Shown: positions 1 to 6,211 of the stretch, one piece after another
How positions within the stretch are numbered: the first letter of the stretch is position 1
Layout of the letters: each line of letters begins with the position of its first letter
NCBI GenBank assembly: GCA_012800805.1
Contig: JAAZIO010000053.1
Span: 1 to 7,540 of the forward strand
Length of the DNA: 7,540 nt
Direction: 5' to 3'
Origin: Clostridiales bacterium
GTDB lineage: Bacteria; Bacillota; Clostridia; Christensenellales; CAG-917
Translations under genes and position numbers: made by a program
The notes under the pieces: generated by a model
Seen by the model: the letters and a program-made list of their open reading frames with translations, nothing else
Told to the model about the DNA's origin: nothing
Database searches by the model: none

Positions 1-1
1 A

Positions 2-535
2 TCGGGCCTTGAGTTTGTGTTCGGCATTCCATCCACTGTCGGCGGGCTTGTAAGAATGAATGCCGGGGCGTTCGGAAGAGAAATCAACGATGTTTTGGTA
101 TCATGCGAAATTTTAACGCCTGCGGGCGAGGTTGAGCTTTTAAAGCCAAAAATGAGCTACCGCTTCAGCGAGATTGATGGCATAGTGCTGTCGGCCACCT
201 TTGTGCTGGATTATCTTGAAAGTCACGAGATATCAAGCGAGATAAAAAGGCTCACCGCTTTGCGAATGGAAAAACAGCCGCAGGAGCCCTCTTGCGGAAG
301 CGTATTTAAGGCGCATCAAAACGAGAGCGCGGCAAAGTTTATTGAGGCAACGGGTCTTAAAGGAATGAGGATAGGCGGGGCGCAGATTTCGCCAAAGCAC
401 TGCAACTTCATAGTCAACCTTGGCGGCGCGACAACAAAAGACTTTATGGAGCTTTGCGAAAAAGTGGAAGAGACCGTATATTACGAGTTTGGGATAAAAC
501 TTGAAAGAGAATTTAAATACCTGGGAGAAACATGA
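2..535 (+). CDS. murB: UDP-N-acetylmuramate dehydrogenase (MurB), C-terminal part, 5' end outside window
   Basis: MurB is the cytoplasmic FAD enzyme that uses NADPH to reduce UDP-N-acetylglucosamine enolpyruvate to UDP-N-acetylmuramate, the second committed step of peptidoglycan synthesis. The reading frame is open from base 2 and encodes 177 residues; about 120 N-terminal residues of a normal ~300-residue protein lie upstream. The fragment opens with GLEFVFGIPSTVGG followed by MNAGAFG, the flavin-binding signature. SYRFSE matches the conserved Tyr-Arg substrate loop. PSCGSVFK carries the expected catalytic serine (codon 299-301), and LEREFKYLGE carries the expected C-terminal glutamate (codon 509-511). 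The short form lacking the E. coli-type extra loop suggests a type II MurB. A GTG at base 17 is inside the conserved flavin motif and is not the start. The stop overlaps the next gene by ATGA, so the two are probably co-translated. Identification is firm. Confidence 0.96.
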   Translation, partial: SGLEFVFGIPSTVGGLVRMNAGAFGREINDVLVSCEILTPAGEVELLKPKMSYRFSEIDGIVLSATFVLDYLESHEISSEIKRLTALRMEKQPQEPSCGSVFKAHQNESAAKFIEATGLKGMRIGGAQISPKHCNFIVNLGGATTKDFMELCEKVEETVYYEFGIKLEREFKYLGET

Positions 536-1269
536 CGGTTAAAGGAGATTATCACCTTCACACAAAATATTCCGACGGCAGGAACACAACGCAAGAGATG
601 ATTGACGCCGCCGTTGATTTGGGCTTAAAAGAGATTGCTATTTCCGACCATTCTCTTGGCACGCTGCTTTGCCACCATACGCCTAAATCTTTGGCGGCTC
701 AGTCTTTAATTATTAAGAAAGAAAAAAGGATTAAGGTATACCGCTCGATTGAGGCAAACATTATATCCTTTAGCGGCGATTTGGATATTGATTTAGACCT
801 TATTAAAAACCTCGACATTCTTCACGCGGGATTCCATCGTTATGTCAAAACGCTAAATAAAAAAGACTATTATCACTTTATTGTAAAAAACGGCTACGGC
901 AACAGCGGGAAAAACCCCGAACTTATCGAAAAAAACACCGCCGCCTACATCAATGCCATGGAGAGGTATCCTATAGATGTGATTTGCCACCTGGGTCACA
1001 GGGCGGCGGTTGACGCAAAAAAAGTGTTTGAGTGCGCAAAATCCAACGGCGTATATATAGAGCTAAACGAAAAACATGTCGATGTGATTGAGCCAATTAT
1101 TGAGCAGGCGGTAAAATCGGGCGTTATGTTCATTTTGGGAAGCGACGCTCATAAGAGCAAAAACATCGCAAAATTCGATAAAACCATCTCTTTGATTGAA
1201 AAATACAAAATCCCATATGATAAAATAGCAGGCATCGGCGCTCCTTTAAAAATCCGTCCCAAAGCATAA
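532..1269 (+). CDS. PHP-domain phosphoesterase, YcdX/histidinol-phosphatase-like, substrate unknown
   Basis: A 245-residue stand-alone PHP-fold protein, a predicted metal-dependent cytoplasmic phosphoesterase. The usual metal ligands can be placed: H8 and H10 in DYHLHTKYSDG with D15, H40 in ISDHS, E74, H98 or H102 in LHAGFH, H153 in CHLGH, and D205 and H207 in GSDAH. All motifs occur in the normal order and the length fits YcdX-like proteins, so a catalytically intact trinuclear site is likely. The substrate cannot be read from sequence. A histidinol-phosphatase role is possible, but no histidine biosynthesis gene is nearby. The ATG overlaps the murB stop, with GGGAG 4 bases upstream, implying coupling to murB. 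PHP proteins are often found between murB and rapZ-yvcK-whiA in Clostridia, so the position is conserved although the role there is unknown to me. The frame ends in TAA at the edge of the AT-rich gap. Confidence 0.9.
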   Translation: MTVKGDYHLHTKYSDGRNTTQEMIDAAVDLGLKEIAISDHSLGTLLCHHTPKSLAAQSLIIKKEKRIKVYRSIEANIISFSGDLDIDLDLIKNLDILHAGFHRYVKTLNKKDYYHFIVKNGYGNSGKNPELIEKNTAAYINAMERYPIDVICHLGHRAAVDAKKVFECAKSNGVYIELNEKHVDVIEPIIEQAVKSGVMFILGSDAHKSKNIAKFDKTISLIEKYKIPYDKIAGIGAPLKIRPKA

Positions 1270-1320
1270 AATAATGTTTAATTTTGCTTAATTACAACAA
1301 ATAAATAACACTATACTAAA

Positions 1321-1410
1321 GACGAATATTAATTAACAATTTTATGCCGAATATTACTGACTAATGACGAATATTAATTAACAATATTAAACCGAATATT
1401 ACTGACTATA
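1321..1410. repeat. 45-base tandem repeat, two copies
   Basis: Copies at 1321-1365 and 1366-1410. Each begins with an identical 20-base block (starting GACGAATATTAATT), then 6 variable bases (TTTATG or ATTAAA), then an identical 17-base block CCGAATATTACTGACTA, then 2 variable bases. The core CGAATATTA therefore occurs four times in the same orientation, starting at 1323, 1348, 1368 and 1393 (spacing 25, 20, 25). A degenerate fragment, CCGACTGA, follows at about 1413-1420. The identical blocks separated by variable bases could mark binding sites or simple duplication followed by drift. Confidence 0.9.
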
Positions 1411-1547
1411 AACCGACTGATTTAAAATGATTAAACAACAAAAAAATTAATCAAAAAAATTTATAATAATAGATTTTCTTTTAAAAAGAGTTTCTTGTTT
1501 CGTTTTAACTAATTACAAATATTCCCATTTTTGGCATGTCAATAAAA

Positions 1548-1576
1548 TTGAGTTTTTTTTATATTGTTGTTAAAAT
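1548..1576 (+). promoter_or_regulatory. Predicted sigma-A promoter of whiA, near-leaderless
   Basis: The -35 element TTGAGT (1548-1553) and the -10 element TAAAAT (1571-1576) are separated by exactly 17 bases, which include a T-tract. Only nine bases separate the -10 from the whiA ATG at 1586. Transcription would thus begin about 2-4 bases before the start codon. The purine stretch AAGGG (1579-1583) is only 2 bases from the ATG and would be outside or at the very end of such a transcript, so it is not a normal Shine-Dalgarno site. Confidence 0.6.
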
Positions 1577-1585
1577 GTAAGGGAT

Positions 1586-2554
1586 ATGGTAAAAGGCAGA
1601 GCATTTGAGATTAAAGCAAAAGACGAAATCTTTGAAAACGAGATTAAAAATCAATGCTGCGCCCGAGCTTTTTTGTTCGCCGCGCTAAAGACATCCGGGA
1701 CTGTTGAGGTTAACAGCAAAGGGTTTTTCGTAAAGATTTCAACACCGCTTGAAAAGCTTGCGCTCTATTGCGCCCGCCTTATCACGATGCTTGAAGGCGT
1801 AAGGCCGGAAATAAATACTGCAAAGTATACCGCCGGCACCAAAAAAGGGGAAACGCTATATGTCGTTTGTCCTTCAAAGTCGGCAAGTCGCGCCCTTATA
1901 ACCGAGTGCGGGCTTATGCGCGAGCAAAACGGAATGTTTACGCAGTTTATCATAGGCATATCAAAGGATGTGGTCGCAAAGGAGTGCTGCGTAAAAAGCT
2001 ACGCCGCAGGTTTGCTTGCTTCGGCAGGCAGCGTATATGCCCCTCAAGACGGCGCAGAGGGATATCACCTTGAATTTTCTTTCACGGACGAAAACACCGT
2101 GCTTGATTTTATCAAGCTTATGGAGATAAGCGGCATAAGTTTTAAAAAGGGCGAGAGAGGGGCAATTCATATAGCATACTCAAAAGACAAAGGCACAATG
2201 ACTTCATTCCTTGCTTTTTTGAATCTGCCCGAGGCCACGCTTGAGCTTAAAAAGATAATAGAAGAGAGAGAAATCAAAAACAACATAAACAGAAACGTAA
2301 TATGCGAGGCGGCAAACCTCGATAAAGTTTACGCGGCATCCGCCCGCCAGCTTGTTGCGATATCCCAAATCGATAAAACCGTTGGTCTGCAAAGCCTTAA
2401 AAAACCGCTTTATGATGTTGCTATGGCGCGCCTTGGTAACCCCAGGGCGTCAATGAGCGAGCTTAGCGAAATGCTTGGGGTTACAAAAAGCTGTCTTGAG
2501 CACAGATTTCGCAGACTGGAGCAGATTGCCGAAGAAAAAGGAGCAATAAAGTGA
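1586..2554 (+). CDS. whiA: WhiA DNA-binding protein (sporulation/cell-division regulator family)
   Basis: WhiA proteins pair a degenerate LAGLIDADG homing-endonuclease-like domain with a C-terminal helix-turn-helix. They act in sporulation gene control in Streptomyces and in cell division and chromosome segregation in Bacillus. The 322-residue length is typical. The N-terminal region (1-90) has the family's NQCCARAFLFAALKTSG segment. The LAGLIDADG-like half begins at CCVKSYAAGLLASAGSV (134-150). The signature NINRNVICEAANLDKVYAASARQ lies at 233-255, and the HTH runs from about 272 to 312 with PRASMSELSEMLG. The usual KSGVNHRLRK recognition segment is KSCLEHRFRR here (301-310), an unusual change. 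The N-terminus aligns well with the family, so ATG 1586 is preferred although it lacks a well-spaced Shine-Dalgarno. The stop overlaps the dnaE GTG, implying one transcript. rapZ and yvcK, the common partners upstream, are absent. Confidence 0.93.
   Translation: MVKGRAFEIKAKDEIFENEIKNQCCARAFLFAALKTSGTVEVNSKGFFVKISTPLEKLALYCARLITMLEGVRPEINTAKYTAGTKKGETLYVVCPSKSASRALITECGLMREQNGMFTQFIIGISKDVVAKECCVKSYAAGLLASAGSVYAPQDGAEGYHLEFSFTDENTVLDFIKLMEISGISFKKGERGAIHIAYSKDKGTMTSFLAFLNLPEATLELKKIIEEREIKNNINRNVICEAANLDKVYAASARQLVAISQIDKTVGLQSLKKPLYDVAMARLGNPRASMSELSEMLGVTKSCLEHRFRRLEQIAEEKGAIK
2537..2543 (+). promoter_or_regulatory. Ribosome binding site fixing the GTG start of dnaE
   Basis: AAAGGAG lies inside the last whiA codons and is 7 bases upstream of GTG 2551. 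The GTG shares its last two bases with the whiA TGA stop. The strong site and ideal spacing support this non-ATG start and suggest that ribosomes finishing whiA feed dnaE. Confidence 0.85.
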
Positions 2555-5500
2555 CGGATTTCGTTCATCTTCATCTTCATACCGAATACAGCCTTTTAGA
2601 CGGATTGGTCCGTCTCAACAAAATCGCCGGAAAAAACGGCGATGACAACATATACCAAAACCCCTTAAAAGAGGCGCTCAAAAAACACGGCATGGACGCC
2701 GCAGCGATTACCGACCACGGCAATATGTATGGTGTTTATAACTTCGTCAAGTCTTTTAAGGGAAGCGGAATAAAACCCATTATCGGCTGCGAAGTATACA
2801 TAACAGACGATATGTTCGACAAGCGTCCCGAAGTGCTTCGCCAGCGTGACCATCTCATTCTTCTTTGTAAAAACGACACAGGCTATCAAAATCTTATGAA
2901 AATCTGTTCCGCGGGTTTTGTGGACGGATTTTACCAAAAGCCGAGGGTAGACCTTAATCTGATTGAAAAATACAGCGAAGGTCTTATATGCCTTTCCGCC
3001 TGCCTTGCGGGAAGAATACCAAGATACCTTTTGCTTAACGACTACGACGCCGCAAAAGCCTACGCGGAAAGGCTAAAGGGTATATTTGAAAGCGGCGACT
3101 TTTACATCGAGCTTCAAGACCACAACCTCCCCGAAGAAAAGCACATTCTTCCAAAGCTTGTAAGGCTTGCAAGAGAAATCGGCGTTAAAGTTGTAGCCAC
3201 AAACGACGTTCACTATATAAACCGTGAGGATGCCGACCTTCAGGACACCATGATGTGCGTCCAGATGCAGTGCAAAAAAACCGAGCACAGCACGGCAAGG
3301 TTTGAAAACGACAGTTTCTATTTGAAATCGGGCGACGAAATGGCGCAGCTTTTTGACTGGTGTCCCGAGGCTATTTCAACCACAAGGGAGATTGCCGAAA
3401 AGTGCAACGTTAATTTCGTTCTTGAGCGCCCTAGCATAATTCCCAAATTCACTAACGAAGAAATGGGAGACCGTGACGAAGCCCAGTATCTAAAAGACCT
3501 TGCCTGGGAGGGGCTTAAAAAAAGATACGACGATATAACCGATGAGATAAAACAGCGTCTTGAGTATGAACTTGAAGTTATAATTGACTGCGGATATGCA
3601 GGCTACTTCCTTATTGTATGGGACTTTGTCAATGAAGCCAAAAAGAACGGTATTCCCGTGGGCCCCGGAAGAGGCAGCGGCGTGGGAAGCCTTGTCGCAT
3701 ACTCTATCGGCATAACCGATGTGGACCCCCTAAAGTATAACCTCTTTTTTGAGCGCTTCCTTTCAAAAGAGAGGGTTTCAATGCCCGACTTTGACATAGA
3801 CTTTTGCTTTGTAAGACGCGGCGAAATCATAAACTATGTCACCAAAAAATACGGGGCGGAGAATGTGGCTCAGATTATCGCATACTCCACGATGAACGCA
3901 AAAGCCGCCATAAAAGACGTGGCCAGAGTCTTCGATATCCCCTTTGCCGAGGCAAACCTTTGGGTAAAGGACCTTCCCAACAAAAAGCTCTCCATACCAG
4001 AATACCTTGGCGAGTGGGGCAAAAACGCCGTTCCCGAATTTATAAAGCTTTACAACGAAAATCCCGAAGCCAAAAAAGTAATAGATATAGCAAAAAATCT
4101 TGAAGGTATGCCGAGGCAGGTCTCAATCCATGCCGCGGGTGTGGTAATCTGCCCCGAACCTATCGTAAAATTCGTGCCGCTTCAAAGAAACGGCGATGAA
4201 ATAACGACTCAGTTCGATAAAGACCAAATAGAAAAACTGGGTCTTTTAAAAATGGACTTTTTGGGGCTTAAGACCTTAACCGACATCAACGAAGCCCTAA
4301 AATACATTAAAGCCGATAAGGGCGTGGATATCGATTTCCATAAGCTTGGCTATGAGGACCCCGAAGTTTACAAGCTGATTTCAAGCGGCGACTGCGAGGG
4401 AGTGTTCCAGCTTGAATCGGGCGGCATGAGAAAGTTCATGTCGCAGCTTAAGCCCGACAACTTTGAAGACATTATAGCGGGAATCGCTCTTTACAGGCCC
4501 GGCCCAATGGACTACATAGGCGACTTCATCGAGGGCAAAAGAAACCCCGACAAAGTTGAATATTTATACCCGACCCTTAAAGATATCCTGGGGGTAACTT
4601 ACGGCTGTATCGTATATCAAGAGCAGGTTATGCACATCGCAAGAAGCCTTGCGGGATACACTTTCGGCGGAGCGGACATTTTAAGGCGCGCCATCGCAAA
4701 GAAAAAAATCGAGCTTTTAAACGAAAATAAAAAGACTTTTATAGACGGCGGCGTCATGCAGTGCGGAAAGATGACAGTAAACGTTCCGGGCTGCGTCGCT
4801 AACGGAGTGCCAAGGGAAATAGCGGAGGAGATTTTCGCGCGCATATACAAATTCGCCAACTACGCTTTCAATAAAGCTCACGCCGCCGCATACGCAGTGC
4901 TTTCGTATCAGACGGCATACCTTAAGCGCTATTACCCATTGCATTTCATTCTTGCCGTAATAAACAACAGGATTTCAAACGCCGATGAGGTAAAGCACTA
5001 TCTTGCGCACCTTAGGGAGAAAGGTTTCACCGTATATCCCCCCGACATCAATAAATCGGAAGAACTCTTTACCATCGAAAACGACAACATCAGGTTCGGG
5101 CTCATGGGCATAAAGAACATGGGCGAAGCCGCCATGAAAAGCATAGTTGAGGAAAGAAAGGCAAACGGGCCGTATACCTCGCTTAGGGATTTTATAGAAC
5201 GAAACCCGTTAATCAACAAGCGTATGATAGAAAGCTTGATTTTAGGAGGCGCCTTTGATTGTTTTGGGCATAACCGTGCGACGCTTATGGCGTCTTATGA
5301 AAGAATTGCGGACGCGGTTAACGCCGACAGAAAATCCTCGGGCGGCATGCAGCTTAGCCTTTTCAGCGCAGGGCTGGTAAGCGATGTCGAAATCAAGTAT
5401 ACCGTGGTTAACGAATTTGAAAGGATGAAGAAGCTTAACCTTGAAAAAGAAGTCCTCGGTATGTATGTGTCGGGCCATCCGCTTGACGGCATGAGCGCCG

Positions 5501-6123
5501 CGGGAAAGAATTTCAACTTTAAAACCAACGAGCTATATGTTGAGGAAGAAAACGAGGACGGAGACACTGTCCTTGTGCCCGACAAAAACCTAAACGGAAA
5601 AAGAGTAAGGGTTGGGGGAATAATCACATCCGTTGAAAAGAAGCTCTCGCAAAAAGGAACATATTTTGCGGTTGGAAAATTTGAGGACGAATACGGCGCT
5701 ATTTCTTTTGCTTTGTTTGGCAATAATTACACAAAGTGCGCCGACGCTCTTACTACCGAGGCTCCCGTTTGCGTTACGGGCAGGCTTGACACCATGGATG
5801 AGCGGGAACCCAAAATCATAGTTGAGAGCGTAGAGCCATGGGAGAGCGCTAAAGACAGCGCGCCCAAAGATGACAGTAAAGACGACGGCAGGGAAGAAGT
5901 TGTATGCATACTTGCCGACAGCAAAAGCACCTTCGATATTTTAAAAGCGGTCCTTAGCCATTTCCCCGGCTCGACAAGGGTAAGGGTTCAAATGAAAACG
6001 GATAGCGGCTACAAGCTTTTTGAAATGCCAAGGCGCGTCGACTACTGCGACGAGCTTAAAATAAGAGTAACCAACATAGTGGGCGAGAGCAACGTCAAAA
6101 TAGTGCGCCTACAAAAGAAATAA
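2551..6123 (+). CDS. dnaE: DNA polymerase III subunit alpha (DnaE, C-family replicative polymerase)
   Basis: The 1190-residue catalytic polymerase subunit of the replisome. The N-terminal PHP domain (about 1-290) keeps what look like all usual metal ligands: H6, H8 and D17 in VHLHLHTEYSLLDG, H56 in TDHG, E81, H101, C151, and D219 and H221 in TNDVHY. It may therefore retain metal-dependent activity, unlike the degenerate E. coli domain. The polymerase core has GPGRGSGVGS (371-380), MPDFDIDF with catalytic D413 and D415, and D569 in LKMDFLGL, then FQLESGGM (619-626) and NKAHAAAYA (774-782). A helix-hairpin-helix lies near 849-870. QLSLF at 934-938 matches the beta-clamp-binding motif. An OB fold (about 1015-1097), a charged linker (1098-1116) and a C-terminal domain follow. 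A roughly 14-residue insertion sits near residues 22-45. GTG start and RBS are well placed, directly coupled to whiA. A PolC may exist elsewhere in the genome. Confidence 0.98.
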   Translation: MTDFVHLHLHTEYSLLDGLVRLNKIAGKNGDDNIYQNPLKEALKKHGMDAAAITDHGNMYGVYNFVKSFKGSGIKPIIGCEVYITDDMFDKRPEVLRQRDHLILLCKNDTGYQNLMKICSAGFVDGFYQKPRVDLNLIEKYSEGLICLSACLAGRIPRYLLLNDYDAAKAYAERLKGIFESGDFYIELQDHNLPEEKHILPKLVRLAREIGVKVVATNDVHYINREDADLQDTMMCVQMQCKKTEHSTARFENDSFYLKSGDEMAQLFDWCPEAISTTREIAEKCNVNFVLERPSIIPKFTNEEMGDRDEAQYLKDLAWEGLKKRYDDITDEIKQRLEYELEVIIDCGYAGYFLIVWDFVNEAKKNGIPVGPGRGSGVGSLVAYSIGITDVDPLKYNLFFERFLSKERVSMPDFDIDFCFVRRGEIINYVTKKYGAENVAQIIAYSTMNAKAAIKDVARVFDIPFAEANLWVKDLPNKKLSIPEYLGEWGKNAVPEFIKLYNENPEAKKVIDIAKNLEGMPRQVSIHAAGVVICPEPIVKFVPLQRNGDEITTQFDKDQIEKLGLLKMDFLGLKTLTDINEALKYIKADKGVDIDFHKLGYEDPEVYKLISSGDCEGVFQLESGGMRKFMSQLKPDNFEDIIAGIALYRPGPMDYIGDFIEGKRNPDKVEYLYPTLKDILGVTYGCIVYQEQVMHIARSLAGYTFGGADILRRAIAKKKIELLNENKKTFIDGGVMQCGKMTVNVPGCVANGVPREIAEEIFARIYKFANYAFNKAHAAAYAVLSYQTAYLKRYYPLHFILAVINNRISNADEVKHYLAHLREKGFTVYPPDINKSEELFTIENDNIRFGLMGIKNMGEAAMKSIVEERKANGPYTSLRDFIERNPLINKRMIESLILGGAFDCFGHNRATLMASYERIADAVNADRKSSGGMQLSLFSAGLVSDVEIKYTVVNEFERMKKLNLEKEVLGMYVSGHPLDGMSAAGKNFNFKTNELYVEEENEDGDTVLVPDKNLNGKRVRVGGIITSVEKKLSQKGTYFAVGKFEDEYGAISFALFGNNYTKCADALTTEAPVCVTGRLDTMDEREPKIIVESVEPWESAKDSAPKDDSKDDGREEVVCILADSKSTFDILKAVLSHFPGSTRVRVQMKTDSGYKLFEMPRRVDYCDELKIRVTNIVGESNVKIVRLQKK

Positions 6124-6126
6124 TCA

Positions 6127-6155
6127 TTGCATATAAATGCTTTATGTGCTAGAAT
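6127..6155 (+). promoter_or_regulatory. Predicted sigma-A promoter of pfkA with extended -10
   Basis: TTGCAT (6127-6132) and TAGAAT (6150-6155) are spaced by 17 bases. TG at 6147-6148 plus one base precedes the -10, giving an extended -10 element. Transcription would start near 6162, leaving a leader of about 50 bases before ATG 6212. This would give the phosphofructokinase genes their own promoter separate from whiA-dnaE. Confidence 0.7.
6129..6149. repeat. Imperfect inverted repeat in the pfkA promoter spacer, possible operator
   Basis: GCATATAAA and TTTATGTGC are 9-base arms around a TGC loop. They are complementary except for one T-G pairing. The repeat begins inside the -35 hexamer and ends immediately before the -10 hexamer, a classic place for a repressor site. 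It is AT-rich and not followed by a T-run, so it is unlikely to be a terminator. The match to an operator is inference only. Confidence 0.4.
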
Positions 6156-6200
6156 ATTCCAGAAAAATCCAATTAATTACATAATTCGATAATAATTTTT

Positions 6201-6205
6201 GAGGT
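6201..6205 (+). promoter_or_regulatory. Ribosome binding site of pfkA
   Basis: GAGGT lies 6 bases upstream of ATG 6212, with only A and T between them. It supports the start MKKIAVLTSGGDAPGMN, which is also the expected N-terminus of the family. Confidence 0.8.
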
Positions 6206-6211
6206 ATATAT

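Larger units (their letters stand above)
1270..1585. other. AT-rich non-coding gap between PHP gene and whiA
   Basis: This 316-base stretch has 64 G or C by hand count (about 20%), against roughly 40-60% in lines sampled from the flanking genes. No plausible ORF with a ribosome binding site is visible on either strand. It contains a 45-base tandem duplication (1321-1410), A- and T-rich tracts (about 1441-1500 and 1553-1560), and a promoter at its right end. No convincing GC-rich hairpin followed by a T-run is seen, so the end of the murB-PHP transcript is unexplained. In related Clostridia this slot usually holds rapZ and yvcK; no remnant of either is recognisable. Confidence 0.8.

Noticed and set aside
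17..19. GTG as the start of a short murB
   Set aside because: The conserved MurB residues GLEF continue upstream in the same frame to the window edge, and the GTG is within the flavin-binding signature.
1284..1317. Second promoter using TTGCTT and TATACT at the left of the AT-rich gap
   Set aside because: TATACT is a good -10, but TTGCTT is 22 bases away and the nearer TTACAA only 14. AT-rich DNA readily gives such chance matches.
1321..1410. CRISPR array or origin iterons
   Set aside because: There are only two repeat units, with no spacer of regular length, no cas gene, no DnaA box seen nearby and no replication initiator gene.
1586..2554. Active homing endonuclease
   Set aside because: WhiA carries only a degenerate LAGLIDADG fold, with no catalytic acidic pair at the motif (GLLASAGSV here). 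The C-terminal HTH and housekeeping context fit a regulator, not a mobile element.
3804..4103. 99-residue plus-strand open frame inside dnaE in another frame
   Set aside because: It overlaps the conserved catalytic core of DnaE and has a strongly basic, low-complexity composition typical of an out-of-frame reading.
6129..6149. Rho-independent terminator after dnaE
   Set aside because: The stem is AT-rich with a wobble pair, and it is followed by AGAATATTCC rather than a run of T. It overlaps a promoter instead.
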